Shown here piece by piece: positions 29,066-38,229 of a DNA stretch of 64,000 nucleotides. Location of the stretch: contig NZ_VMNI01000007.1 of assembly GCF_007625205.1 (NCBI RefSeq), forward strand, positions 1-64,000, in the 5' to 3' direction. The position numbers and the translations under genes are program-made. Source of the DNA: Denitromonas ohlonensis (GTDB lineage Bacteria > Pseudomonadota > Gammaproteobacteria > Burkholderiales > Rhodocyclaceae). The notes beneath the pieces are model-generated. The model was not told the DNA's origin. It ran no database searches and saw only the letters and a list, made by a program, of their open reading frames with translations. The stretch's first letter is position 1. Every line of letters begins with the position of its first letter.

Positions 29066-30112
29066 ATGCGTTTGACAAGCAAGGTGGTCTTGATCGGGAC
29101 GTTTGCGCTGGGTGTCGCCGGTAGCGTGGTGGCCCAGAATGGCGACGCCGGCAAGGCCGCCCCCCAGGCGACCGCGGTCGAGGCGCAGCCCGTGGCCCGA
29201 CTGAGCCTCGGCGACGAAGTCAGCGCTGTGGGTACGCTGCGTTCGTCCGAGTCGGTGGTGCTTCGCCCGGAGACGGCGGGGCGCATCGCCAAAATCGGTT
29301 TTGTCGAAGGTCGCCCGGTCAAGCGCGGCGACATGCTCATTGGCCTCGACGCCTCGGTGCAGGCCGCCGAGCTGGCGCAGGCTCGCGCTGGCTTGTCGCT
29401 GGCACAGGCCAACTTCCGGCGAACCGAAGACCTCTTCAATCGAAAATTTGTCAGCCAGCGTGCGCTCGACGAGGCCCGTGCCGGTTTGCGCGTGGCCGAA
29501 GCGGCGGACCAGGTGGCGGCGGCGCGACTGGCGCGCATGACGGTGCGCGCGCCCTTCGACGGCATCGTCGGCATCCGCAAAGTGAGCATTGGCGATTACG
29601 TCAAGGAGGGCGCCGACCTGGTCAACCTCGAAGCCATCGACATGCTCAAGGTCGACTTCCGTCTGCCGGAACGCCACATTGGCAGTCTGGCCCCCGGCCA
29701 GCGGCTGACCGTGTCGGCCGACGCACTGGGCACGACGCCATTTCCAGCGACGGTCACGGCGATTGACCCGCTGATCGACGCTGAAGGCCGGGCGATTCGC
29801 CTGCAAGCCACGCTGGACAACCGCGAAGGCAAGCTGCGCCCCGGCATGTTTGCCCGTGTGCGCCTGAGTCTGGGCGACGCGCAGTCGGTGCTGGTGGTGC
29901 CCGAACAGGCGCTGGTGCCAACGGCCGAAGGCCAGTTCGTGTTTCGCATCGTCGAGGGCAAGGCGCAGCGCACCGCGGTGCAGGTCGGGCGGCGCCAGGG
30001 CACCTCGGTCGAGATCACCGACGGCCTGCCCGAAGGCGCCGAGGTGGTCACCGCCGGCCAGATCAAGTTGCGCGACGGTGCGCCCGTGCGCACCGTGGCC
30101 CCCGCCCGATAA
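29066..30112 (+). CDS. RND efflux periplasmic adaptor subunit
   Basis: 348 residues. A signal peptide (MRLTSKVVLIGTFALGVAGS, cleaved near VVAQ) is followed by a membrane-fusion-protein layout: lipoyl half SVVLRPETAGRIAKIGFVEG, a helical hairpin of about 90 residues, the second lipoyl half MTVRAPFDGIVGIRKVSIGD and beta-barrel text. It bridges the inner-membrane pump and an outer-membrane channel. The pump gene follows after 12 bp. No outer-membrane factor gene is present here, so the complex must borrow a TolC-like channel. Confidence 0.94.
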   Translation: MRLTSKVVLIGTFALGVAGSVVAQNGDAGKAAPQATAVEAQPVARLSLGDEVSAVGTLRSSESVVLRPETAGRIAKIGFVEGRPVKRGDMLIGLDASVQAAELAQARAGLSLAQANFRRTEDLFNRKFVSQRALDEARAGLRVAEAADQVAAARLARMTVRAPFDGIVGIRKVSIGDYVKEGADLVNLEAIDMLKVDFRLPERHIGSLAPGQRLTVSADALGTTPFPATVTAIDPLIDAEGRAIRLQATLDNREGKLRPGMFARVRLSLGDAQSVLVVPEQALVPTAEGQFVFRIVEGKAQRTAVQVGRRQGTSVEITDGLPEGAEVVTAGQIKLRDGAPVRTVAPAR

Positions 30113-30124
30113 GGCCGAGCGGCG

Positions 30125-33100
30125 ATGATCCTCTCTGACATCTGCGTTCGCCGGCCGGTCTTCGCCACGGTGTTGTCGCTGGTGCTGATTCTCGTCGGCC
30201 TGGTGTCCTTCACGCGCCTCACGGTGCGCGAGTACCCGAAAATCGACGAGCCGGTGGTCACGGTCAGCACCCGCTACAGCGGTGCGAGCCCGGCGATCAT
30301 GGAGTCGCAGGTCACCAAGCCGCTGGAGGATTCGCTCGCCGGTATCGAAGGCGTCGATGTGCTCACCTCAATCAGCCGGCAGGAGTCCAGCCAGATCTCG
30401 GTGCGTTTCCGCCTCGAACGCGACCCCGACAGCGCCGCCGCCGATGTGCGCGACCGCGTCTCGCGGGTGCGCCGGCGCCTGCCGGATGACGTGGACGATC
30501 CGGTCATCTCCAAGGTCGAAGCCGACGCCAGTCCCATCATCTATCTCGCCTTTTCGTCCGACCGTCATTCGCCGCTGGATGTCACCGACGTGGCCAGTCG
30601 CATCGTCAAGCCGCGCCTGCAGACGCTGCCCGGCGCCGCCGATGTGCGCGTGTTTGGCGACCGCGAATACGCCATGCGCATCTGGCTCGATCGCGACCGG
30701 CTGTCGGCCTACGGGCTGACCGTGCAGGACGTCGAAGCGGCCCTGCGCGCACAGAACGTCGAGGTGCCCGCCGGCCTGATCGAAAGCCAGTCGCGCGAGT
30801 TTGCCGTGGTGGCGCGCACCGACCTGAACAATGTCGGTCAGTTCGAGCAGGTGGTGGTGCGCGCGCCGATTGGTGCCGATGGCTATCCGGTGCGCTTGCG
30901 CGATGTGGGCCGGGTCGAGGTGGCGGCCGCCTCCGAGCGCACCTCGGCACACTTCAATGGCAAGCCGGCGGTGGCGCTGGGCCTCATCAAGCAGGCCACG
31001 GCCAATCCGCTTGATCTGTCCAAAGCCCTGCGCGAAGAGCTGCCGCGCATCTCCGACGGCCTGCCCGAGGGCATGACCGTCACCATCGCCAACGACTACA
31101 CGGTGTTCATCGACCGCTCTATCAAAGCGGTGTTCATGACCATCGGCGAAGCCGTGCTGCTGGTGCTGGCGATCATCTTCTTCTTCCTGCGCAACTGGCG
31201 CGCCACGCTGGTGCCGCTGGTCACCATCCCGGTGTCGCTGATCGGCGCCTTCACCTTGATGCTGGTGATGGGTTTCTCCATCAACACGCTCACCTTGCTG
31301 GCGCTGGTGCTGGCCGTGGGGTTGGTGGTGGACGACGCCATCGTGGTGCTCGAGAACATCCACCGCCACCTCGAAATGGGCAAGACCCGCTTCCAGGCCG
31401 CGCTCGACGGGGCGAAGGAAATCGGCTTTGCCGTGGTGGCCATGACGCTCACGCTCGCCGCCGTTTACGCCCCCGTGGCCTTCATGACCGGCCGCACCGG
31501 CAAGCTGTTCATCGAGTTCGCGCTGACCCTCGCCGGCGCCGTGATCGTCTCCGGCTTCGTCGCGCTCAGTCTGTCGCCGATGATGTGCTCCAAGCTGCTC
31601 AAGCACGAGACCGGCCACGGCCGTGTTTACAACGCCATCGAAGTCGTACTGCTGGGCATGACCAACGGCTATCGCCGCATTCTGGGGGGCACGCTCAAGG
31701 CGCGCTGGCTGGTGCTGCTGGTGTTTGCCGCGGTGGTCGGCGCCTCGGGCTGGTTGCTCAACACGCTCAAGTCCGAACTCTCGCCGGTTGAAGATCGCGG
31801 TTTCATCATTGGCGTGTTCAGCGGCCCCGAAGGCGCCACCATCGACTACATGGACCGCTACACCCGCCAACTCGAAGCGCTGTATGCCGATACGCCGGAC
31901 ATCACCCGCTATTTCGTGGTCTCGGGTAGCCCCACCGTCTCGCAGGGCATCTCCTTTGGTGGCCTCAAGGATTGGGACGATCGCAGCACCTTGTCGCCGC
32001 AGATCGCGCGCAGCCTGCTGCCCGGCTTCCTGAGTGTGCCCGGCATTCGCGCCTTTCCGGTCACGCCGCCCTCGCTCGGCCAGAGCGCCCGTTCGCAGCC
32101 CATCAATCTGGTCATCGTCACTTCGGCCAGCTACACCGAGCTGGCCGAAGTGGCCGACACCATGCTGCAGGAAATGGCCAAGAACCCGCGCTTCATCGCC
32201 GCCGACATCGACCTCAAACTCACCAAGCCCGAGGTCTCCGTCAAGGTCGATCGCGACAAGGCGGCTGATCTGGGCGTGTCGGTCGAGCAGATCGGCCGCA
32301 CGCTGGAGACCTTGCTCGGCGGCCGGCAAGTCACCCGCTTCAAGCGCGACGCCGAGCAATACGACGTCATCGTCCAGCTCGCCGCCGCCGACCGCAGCGT
32401 GCCCAACGACATCAGCGACATCTATGTGCGCGGCAGCAGCGGCGAGATGATCCCGCTCACCAGCCTCATTTCTGTCGACGAAGCCGTCGCCCCGCGCGAG
32501 CTCAACCACTTCGCCCAGCGCCGCGCCGTCACCATCACCGCCAACCTCGCCAACGACTTCGCCCTCGGCGAAGCCCTCACCGAACTCGAAAGCATCGCCG
32601 CCCGCGTGCTGCCCGCCGACTACGCCATCGACTACAACGGCCAGAGCCGCGAGTTCAAGATCAGCTCCGGCGGCTTGCTGCTCACCTTCATCCTCGCCGT
32701 GGTGTTCATCTACCTCGTGCTCTCGGCCCAATTCGAAAGCTTCCGCGACCCCTTCACCATCCTGCTCACCGTGCCCCTGTCCATGACCGGCGCGCTCGCC
32801 GCGCTGTGGATGACCGGCGGCACGCTCAACGTCTACAGCCAGATCGGTCTGGTCACGCTGATCGGCCTCATCACCCGCCACGGCATCCTCATCGTCGAAT
32901 TCGCCAATCAACTGCGCGAACGCGGCGAAGCGCTGGTTATCGCCATCACCGACGCTGCCGTGCTGCGTCTGCGGCCGATCCTCATGACCACCGGCGCGAC
33001 GATTCTCGGCGCGATTCCGCTCGCGCTGGCGACCGGCGCGGGGGCCGAGAGTCGGCAGCAGATTGGGTGGGTGATTGTTGGGGGCTTGGCGTTCGGCACG

Positions 33101-33202
33101 CTGCTGACGCTGTTCGTCGTGCCGGTCGTTTATACGCTCATCGCCCCGAAAACGCGGGAGGCCGCTGGCGCGTCTGGGCCGGCGGTCGCGGCCGAGTCGT
33201 AG
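30125..33202 (+). CDS. RND multidrug efflux permease (HAE-1 type)
   Basis: 1025 residues, full length, 12 membrane helices in two halves with two large periplasmic loops. It exports hydrophobic or amphiphilic compounds. It begins with MILSDICVRRPVFATVLSLV. The proton-relay pair DD is present in VGLVVDDAIVVLENIHRH. The relay Lys of AcrB (in SAKNAILIVEF) is replaced by Arg here (LITRHGILIVEF), as in a subgroup of these pumps. It is co-transcribed with the adaptor. Its TAG stop falls in the first bases of the downstream repeat at 33199. Substrates cannot be deduced. Confidence 0.95.
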   Translation: MILSDICVRRPVFATVLSLVLILVGLVSFTRLTVREYPKIDEPVVTVSTRYSGASPAIMESQVTKPLEDSLAGIEGVDVLTSISRQESSQISVRFRLERDPDSAAADVRDRVSRVRRRLPDDVDDPVISKVEADASPIIYLAFSSDRHSPLDVTDVASRIVKPRLQTLPGAADVRVFGDREYAMRIWLDRDRLSAYGLTVQDVEAALRAQNVEVPAGLIESQSREFAVVARTDLNNVGQFEQVVVRAPIGADGYPVRLRDVGRVEVAAASERTSAHFNGKPAVALGLIKQATANPLDLSKALREELPRISDGLPEGMTVTIANDYTVFIDRSIKAVFMTIGEAVLLVLAIIFFFLRNWRATLVPLVTIPVSLIGAFTLMLVMGFSINTLTLLALVLAVGLVVDDAIVVLENIHRHLEMGKTRFQAALDGAKEIGFAVVAMTLTLAAVYAPVAFMTGRTGKLFIEFALTLAGAVIVSGFVALSLSPMMCSKLLKHETGHGRVYNAIEVVLLGMTNGYRRILGGTLKARWLVLLVFAAVVGASGWLLNTLKSELSPVEDRGFIIGVFSGPEGATIDYMDRYTRQLEALYADTPDITRYFVVSGSPTVSQGISFGGLKDWDDRSTLSPQIARSLLPGFLSVPGIRAFPVTPPSLGQSARSQPINLVIVTSASYTELAEVADTMLQEMAKNPRFIAADIDLKLTKPEVSVKVDRDKAADLGVSVEQIGRTLETLLGGRQVTRFKRDAEQYDVIVQLAAADRSVPNDISDIYVRGSSGEMIPLTSLISVDEAVAPRELNHFAQRRAVTITANLANDFALGEALTELESIAARVLPADYAIDYNGQSREFKISSGGLLLTFILAVVFIYLVLSAQFESFRDPFTILLTVPLSMTGALAALWMTGGTLNVYSQIGLVTLIGLITRHGILIVEFANQLRERGEALVIAITDAAVLRLRPILMTTGATILGAIPLALATGAGAESRQQIGWVIVGGLAFGTLLTLFVVPVVYTLIAPKTREAAGASGPAVAAES

Positions 33203-33674
33203 GGCCGGTTTCAACCGGCCATCGGTTTTTTTCGGTCGTTGGTTTTACGACGGATCGTTGGCCGGGTCTCGCCCCGGCGGGCGAGTAACTTCTTTGTAGC
33301 GACAAAGAAGTCACCAAGAAAACGCCCCCGCTGTACCGCCGGCTTCGCCGGTTCCCTCACTACGCCCGCACCCGGCGGGTCGTGTCGCAAACTCGCCCTG
33401 TGGGCTCAAACAAGCGACACGACAATTCCCGCCGGCCACGCGCTCCGTTCGGCGGCACAGAAGGGGAAGGGCTCACGGGCTCGGCTTCGCCATCGCCCGT
33501 GCGGAAAAACGCCACCCCGTGGGCGGCTTGCCACCCACCATCGTGCCTGACGATGGTGGGCCGCGTCGTAGGGTGCAATACGCGCAGCCGTATTGCACCG
33601 TTCAACTGTTGGATTGGTGCAATGCCCTTCGGTTATTGCACCCTACGTGCTGACGCCGTGCCGGTTACCGAGGG
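33199..33674 (+). repeat. Dispersed non-coding repeat, tandem copy 1 (about 476 bp)
   Basis: No convincing gene is seen in this stretch. It starts gtagggccggtttcaaccgg and includes ggtctcgccccggcgggcga, the self-complementary run cttctttgtagcgacaaagaag, a stretch with cgcaaactcgccc and gctcaaacaagcgacacgac, and near its end the inverted elements gtagggtgcaatacg and cgtattgcacc. Copy 2 repeats all of these in the same order. The open frames crossing it (for example 33382-33678) have no family character. The unit overlaps the stop codon of the RND pump. Confidence 0.85.
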
Positions 33675-34140
33675 GTAGGGCCGGTTTCAACCGGCCATCG
33701 GTTTTCGGTCGGGTATCGGCTTTTTAACGGATCGTTGGCCGGGTCTCGCCCCGGCGGGCGAGTAACTTCTTTGTCGCGACAAAGAAGTCACCAAGAAAAC
33801 GCCCCCTCTGTACCGCCGGCTGCGCCGGTCCCCTCTCTACGCCCGCGCCCGGCGGGTCGTGTCGCAAACTCGCCCTTCGGGCTCAAACAAGCGACACGAC
33901 AATTCCCGCCAGTCACGGGCTTCGTTCGGCGGTACAGAAGGGGAGAGGCGCGCGGGCTCGGCTTCGCCATCGCCAGCTCGGAAAAGCGTCACTCCGTAGG
34001 GTGGGCGGCTTGCCGCCCACCATCACGCTTTAAGATTCATGCGGGTGGGCCGCGTCGTAGGGCGCAACATGCGCAGCCGTATTGCACCGTTCAACCATTG
34101 GATTGGTGCAATGCCATTCGGCTTTCTCGCCCTGCGCGCT
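33675..34140 (+). repeat. Dispersed non-coding repeat, tandem copy 2 (about 465 bp)
   Basis: Second copy in direct tandem, clearly diverged from copy 1 by scattered substitutions and small indels, for instance cttctttgtcgcgacaaagaag against copy 1's tagcg. It also carries a longer gtagggtgggcggcttgccgcccacc palindromic segment. The copy ends about 20-40 bp before the orphan membrane-protein gene. No gene is seen inside it. Confidence 0.85.
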
Positions 34141-34178
34141 AATATCCAATTTGCAAACAACTGATGGCTACGGGATCT

Positions 34179-34787
34179 ATGTCAGACAATTCAACAGACG
34201 AGGCAATAGAGTCGCTTCAGGGAACCGCAGCCTACAGCGATTTTCTTAAGTTCACCGTTGATACAGCGCTTTCAACGAGTGCCGTGATCGACAAGGTGGC
34301 AAGTTGGTACATGGTTGGAGTTGGGGCGACGCTGTCGTTAGCGATCTCAAATTCGAGCAACTTGGAGGCCCTGATCGGGGGGCGGGCGCTAAAGCACGTT
34401 CTTCTCTACTTGTTCGTCGCCGGACTCTTTGGGTTGCTTCAAAAGTATTGCGCGTTGCGAGTTGCCATTCGTGTCGCAGTAAATGAACGAATGGGTGGAT
34501 TTCAGAAGCGCATCAATAAAGTGCTTGATGAACCCGGTGGGGTTTTTCGCGGAATGACTGACGAGGAAAAGTCAAAAGTGGCCCTTTTGGCTATTGGCAA
34601 AGGAATCATGATGTTCGTGCCGTGGTATCAGCGTTGGGCAGTTGGAAGTGCAATGCGAAAGGCTGCACTTGATCCGTTGATGAGTCACAGAGTGACGTCG
34701 GGATTTCTGAATCGTCAGTATTTCTATGGGTTTTCGCAGCTCTTCTTTTCAGGTGCGGCTGTTCTAATTCTTGCGTTTCATGTGTGA
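34179..34787 (+). CDS. Orphan membrane protein of atypical base composition
   Basis: About 202 residues; I do not recognise the family. An N-terminal soluble part of about 40 residues is followed by three or four hydrophobic segments (YMVGVGATLSLAIS; LLYLFVAGLFGLLQKY; ALLAIGKGIMMFVPW; QLFFSGAAVLILAF). Between the second and third lies a basic, probably cytoplasmic loop (ERMGGFQKRINKV). Codon use is visibly AT-richer than every neighbour, suggesting horizontal gain, and the gene is bounded on both sides by members of one repeat family in opposite orientation. ATG 34179 was chosen because gggatct precedes it; ATG 34164 is also possible. Confidence 0.75.
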   Translation: MSDNSTDEAIESLQGTAAYSDFLKFTVDTALSTSAVIDKVASWYMVGVGATLSLAISNSSNLEALIGGRALKHVLLYLFVAGLFGLLQKYCALRVAIRVAVNERMGGFQKRINKVLDEPGGVFRGMTDEEKSKVALLAIGKGIMMFVPWYQRWAVGSAMRKAALDPLMSHRVTSGFLNRQYFYGFSQLFFSGAAVLILAFHV

Positions 34788-34794
34788 GGACGAA

Positions 34795-35045
34795 TTTGGC
34801 GTTGCGCCCTCTGCCGCGCCAACCGGAGGATGCGCCGGGCGGAAAAAGGGGCTTCGCCTGTTTGAGCCCGCAGGGCGAGTTTGCGAAGCACCCCGCCCGG
34901 GGCGTCCGGAGGGCGGGGACCCCGAAGGGGCGCGAAAGTGGGCCGTGCTTCTTTGCCTAGCTTTCTTGCACGAGCAAGAAAGTAGGTCGCCCGCCGGGGC
35001 GAGACCCGGCCAATCCAAGCCGATCGAAGCCACCCAAGAATCAGG
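34795..35045 (-). repeat. Inverted, divergent relative of the 33.2-34.1 kb repeat
   Basis: In the 303-bp gap 34788-35090 no gene is supported. Read on the minus strand the stretch holds ggccgggtctcgccccggcg followed by ggcga, then a self-complementary ctttcttgctcgtgcaagaaag, and further on cgcaaactcgccctgcgggc with gctcaaacaggcg. These occur in the same order as in the two upstream copies, but the middle is different. It therefore belongs to the same wider family and is oriented oppositely. Confidence 0.75.
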
Positions 35046-35090
35046 TCGCCGACAAACAAACCGCAAGCCCCCCAGCGCGGGAAGCGCAAA

Positions 35091-35912
35091 TCAAATCACC
35101 GCCTGCCACCCCGCCGGGCCAAGAACAAACCGGTGATTCCCCACCGGATGAAACAAACTCTCGGCCATATGCCGTCGCCAGACGACAAGATGCACATGCC
35201 CCGGCGTCACATCCAGCTGATGAAAAAACAGCCCCTCTGAAGAATGCCGCCCCGAGGTCGGCGACCCGACCCCGATACCAATGGCGTTACGCCCGGCATT
35301 GGAGGCCAGCAACCGCACCTCGCTGCGATGCAGATGCCCCCATAGCAGCAGGTCGGCACCGCCCTCGTCGATGAGCAGGTTGCGCGCGATGTTGGCGCCG
35401 GCCATGCCGCCCTTGTTGCCGCGTTCGCGGGTGGCGAAGGGGTGGTGGGCGGCGGCGATGCGTAGTTGGCCGTCGCAGCCGCCGGCCAGCCACTGCGCGG
35501 CATCGCGGGCGGCGGCGCTGCGCACGCGACCGGAGCGCCAGGAGAGCGGGTTGGTGCTGTCGATGAGGGCCAGGCGCAGTTGCTGCCAGTCGACATGGCT
35601 GGTGGTGGCGTCGCCGATGTGGCGGCGGTAGCGGCCGCGCGGGGTGAATAGGCGGTGCCAGGGGCGGAACAGCGGCATGTCGTGGTTGCCGGGGATGGCC
35701 AGCCAGTCGCCGGGGAGCTGGTCGAAGAATTGCCGCGCGGCAATGAACTGGCTGTTGCGGGCGCGCTGGGTGAGGTCGCCGGTAATCAGTGTGAGCTGTG
35801 GCGACAGGCCGATGACGGCCTCGAGCAGCATTTGCGCGGCGCCGGGCGCTTGGGCACCGAAATGCAGGTCGGAGAGGTGGACCAGCCGCAGGGCTGGCGA
35901 GGCGGGGGTCAT
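35091..35912 (-). CDS. Metallophosphoesterase (calcineurin-like)
   Basis: 273 residues from ATG 35912. Binuclear-metal motifs are in order: DLHFG (within LVHLSDLHFGAQAPG), GDLTQRA, GNHDMP, then AAHHPF and GHLHRSE. It would hydrolyse a phosphodiester or phosphomonoester in the cytoplasm; the family includes cAMP phosphodiesterase CpdA and UDP-diacylglucosamine hydrolases, and this sequence cannot be assigned to either. It overlaps the upstream lipid-kinase-like gene by 4 bp (ATGA), so the pair may share a phospholipid-linked job. Confidence 0.9.
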   Translation of the reverse strand: MTPASPALRLVHLSDLHFGAQAPGAAQMLLEAVIGLSPQLTLITGDLTQRARNSQFIAARQFFDQLPGDWLAIPGNHDMPLFRPWHRLFTPRGRYRRHIGDATTSHVDWQQLRLALIDSTNPLSWRSGRVRSAAARDAAQWLAGGCDGQLRIAAAHHPFATRERGNKGGMAGANIARNLLIDEGGADLLLWGHLHRSEVRLLASNAGRNAIGIGVGSPTSGRHSSEGLFFHQLDVTPGHVHLVVWRRHMAESLFHPVGNHRFVLGPAGWQAVI

Positions 35913-36826
35913 GCGCTTGATTCTAACGGATCGGGCCGGACGACTTGCAGGGCGTCGGTCTGGTATTGCAGCTGCAGGGGCAGACGGCATTTGATGAGTT
36001 CGCCGTCAATCGACACGCGCAGGCGCCGCCGCCGTCGAAGGATGTCGACGGTGGCGTCTTGCAGTGCGGTGAGCTCGAAAGTGGGCGCGTCGGACAGCCG
36101 CCCGAACAGCGCCTTGAAGGCGGCGGCGAGCACATGGCGGCGGCCCTGGTGGCGCATCAGCACCAGGCCGAGCGCGCGGCCGTCGCATTGCTCGGCGAAT
36201 TCGGCATCGACGGCGGCCAGTGGCAGCGGGTTGGCGCCGAAGAACACGGCGTTGGCGTGGCCGTGCTTGGTGTCGCCGTCGGCCGTCAGGCGCAGCTTGA
36301 GGATGGGGTAGCGGTTGAACAGCGTGGCGATGCCAGAGAGCACCGCGGTGACGCGGCTGCGCCCGAGCACGGCGGTGTGGCGTTCGCGTGCGGCGATGAT
36401 GCGGGTGTAGAGGCCGAAGGCGGCGTGGTTGAAGAACAGCAGGCCGTTGATGTCGCCGCAGGGGGTGGGGCGGGCGTGGCCGGTGACGGCCAGCCGGGCA
36501 GCTTCGGCCACGTCGAGCGGGATGCCGAGATGGCGGGCGACGAGGTTATAGGTGCCGGTGGGGATGATGGCCAGCGGCTTGCCGCGGGCGCGGGCGTGCT
36601 GGGCCACGGTGCGCACCGTGCCGTCGCCGCCGACCGCCACTACCAGATCGGCGACGGTGGCGGCGCGCTGGCAGACACGCTCGAGCCGGCTGGATTTGCG
36701 CGGCTGGAACCACAGCAGACGGCCCGCGTCGGCCGGCAGGGCGGCTTCGATGCGGGCGCGCAGGTCGTCGTCGCGGCCGTTGGCCGAGCGGGCATTCACA
36801 ACGATGGCGATGGTGCGTTGGGTCAT
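35909..36826 (-). CDS. Diacylglycerol kinase catalytic-domain (YegS/DagK-like) protein
   Basis: 305 residues. The N-terminal catalytic domain shows IAIVVNARSANGRDDDLRAR, the ATP-binding VVAVGGDGTVRTVAQHA and IIPTGTYNLVARHLGIP. The family phosphorylates diacylglycerol or related lipids. GTYN replaces the commoner GTxN-type loop text only slightly. The C-terminal half matches the YegS fold. Translation is coupled to the phosphoesterase gene downstream. Lipid substrate is unknown. Confidence 0.88.
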   Translation of the reverse strand: MTQRTIAIVVNARSANGRDDDLRARIEAALPADAGRLLWFQPRKSSRLERVCQRAATVADLVVAVGGDGTVRTVAQHARARGKPLAIIPTGTYNLVARHLGIPLDVAEAARLAVTGHARPTPCGDINGLLFFNHAAFGLYTRIIAARERHTAVLGRSRVTAVLSGIATLFNRYPILKLRLTADGDTKHGHANAVFFGANPLPLAAVDAEFAEQCDGRALGLVLMRHQGRRHVLAAAFKALFGRLSDAPTFELTALQDATVDILRRRRRLRVSIDGELIKCRLPLQLQYQTDALQVVRPDPLESSA

Positions 36827-36908
36827 GCGGTAGCCGAATCGGTGCGCTCAGGAGACAATATCGTGCTTTGCGGCCGCCCGGCCGCGTGATTGCAGCATCA
36901 TAAACCGC

Positions 36909-38222
36909 ATGCCTCCCTTTGTTCGCAAGCACGCCGAGCGCTTCTCGGCCTGGCTGATCCTGTTGATGATGGTGTTCGCGCTGAGCACCGGCGCCCGATT
37001 GCCGGTGCCCGCGTGGCTGGCGGGGGTGTGCGCATGGGCGGCCTGCGCGCTGTTGTGGCCGAGTCTGGATAAGCGTCAGCGGGGCACGGCGGCGGTGCTG
37101 ATTGGCATTGGTCTGATCGCCTTGGGCTGGGCCGGCTGGCACAGCGGACATTGGCCGTGGCAGGGCGTGCTGACGCAGAACATGGCGCTGCTTGGCATGT
37201 TGGCAGCGGTGAGTTTTTTGCAGCTGATTGGCCTGGCCGGCGATGACCGGCCGCTGCCGCGCGGCCCGGGCGCACTGTGGCGTACCTTGGGCGGGGTGCA
37301 TGTGTTTGGCGCGGTGATCAACCTGTCGGCGGTGTTCATCATGGCCGACCGCATGAGCGGCGCCACCCAGCCCTCGCTGACCCAGACCAAAGCGCTGACC
37401 CGCGCCTTTCTGGCGGCGGCGCTGTGGTCGCCTTTTTTTGCCGCGACGGCGGTGGCGATTACTTATGCGCCCGGCGCCACGCTGGGCGAGATGGCACTGG
37501 CCGGCGTGCCGCTGGCGCTGGCGCTCAATTATCTCGCCGGGCGCGATCTGCTCAAGCACGCGCCCGAGGCGCAAGATTTTGTCGGCTACCCGATGCGCCC
37601 GTCGGCGCTGTGGGTGCCGGCCACGCTGGCGCTGATGGTGATCATTGGTCACTACTTCTGGCCGCACTGGACCACGCTGGCCATCGTGTCGCTCTGTGCG
37701 CCGTTGATGGCGGTGGGCGTGGTGCTGACGCGTTCGGGCGTTGCGGCCGGCGCGACAGCGGTGGCGCGCCATGTGCATCTGCGCCTGCCGGCCATGCGCG
37801 GCGAGCTGACGCTGTTTCTGGCGGCGGCGGTGTTTGCGACCGGGCTGGACGCCTTGATCGCCACCCAGGGCGGCAGCCTGACGCCGGCGCATTTCGGGCC
37901 GATTCAGTCGGCGCTGGTGCTGGCGGGCATGATCGGGCTGTGCGTGATTGGCGTGCACGCGGTCATCTCGATCGCCATGGTGTCGGCCTGGCTGGCACCG
38001 ATCTCGCCCGATCCGATGCTGCTGGCGGCGGTGTTCACCCAGTGCTGGGCGATTGGCCTGGCGGTGAGCCCGATGTCAGGCATCCACCTCGCGCTGCAGG
38101 GGCGCTACGGCGTGTCGGCCGGTGCGATGGCGCGGGGCAACGCCCGTTATTGCCTGCAGGCCTACGGTGCCGCCGTGCTGGTGCAGGCGGCGATTGCCGT
38201 GTGGCGCGGCGTGCCCTTCTGA
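36909..38222 (+). CDS. Polytopic membrane protein, family not recognised
   Basis: 437 residues with about 10-12 hydrophobic helices, starting FVRKHAERFSAWLILLMMVF and ending AYGAAVLVQAAIAVWRGVPF. The topology and Gly/Ala-rich helices suggest an ion or organic-acid transporter. Segments such as NLSAVFIMADRMSG and TQCWAIGLAVSPMSGIHLAL recall two-fold repeats of DASS/ArsB-like permeases, but I cannot assign a family. It is divergent from the lipid-kinase-like gene with an 82-bp gap. There is no clear ribosome binding site before the ATG. Confidence 0.85.
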   Translation: MPPFVRKHAERFSAWLILLMMVFALSTGARLPVPAWLAGVCAWAACALLWPSLDKRQRGTAAVLIGIGLIALGWAGWHSGHWPWQGVLTQNMALLGMLAAVSFLQLIGLAGDDRPLPRGPGALWRTLGGVHVFGAVINLSAVFIMADRMSGATQPSLTQTKALTRAFLAAALWSPFFAATAVAITYAPGATLGEMALAGVPLALALNYLAGRDLLKHAPEAQDFVGYPMRPSALWVPATLALMVIIGHYFWPHWTTLAIVSLCAPLMAVGVVLTRSGVAAGATAVARHVHLRLPAMRGELTLFLAAAVFATGLDALIATQGGSLTPAHFGPIQSALVLAGMIGLCVIGVHAVISIAMVSAWLAPISPDPMLLAAVFTQCWAIGLAVSPMSGIHLALQGRYGVSAGAMARGNARYCLQAYGAAVLVQAAIAVWRGVPF

Positions 38223-38229
38223 GCGCGTT

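Noticed and set aside
30368-33214. 948-residue antisense open frame over the RND pump gene
   Set aside because: It lies wholly opposite a clear RND permease; Asp/Gly/His-rich composition is the usual shadow of GC-rich coding DNA, with no family motif.
33199-34140. Possible CRISPR-like array
   Set aside because: Only two long units in tandem, without short regular repeats and unique spacers.
33382-34142. Open frames of 98 and 135 residues inside the tandem repeat
   Set aside because: They cross repeated, palindromic sequence and share text only because the repeat is duplicated; no start signals or protein character.
34771-35136. 121-residue open frame after the orphan membrane gene
   Set aside because: It reads through the inverted repeat relative and has no domain or start signal.
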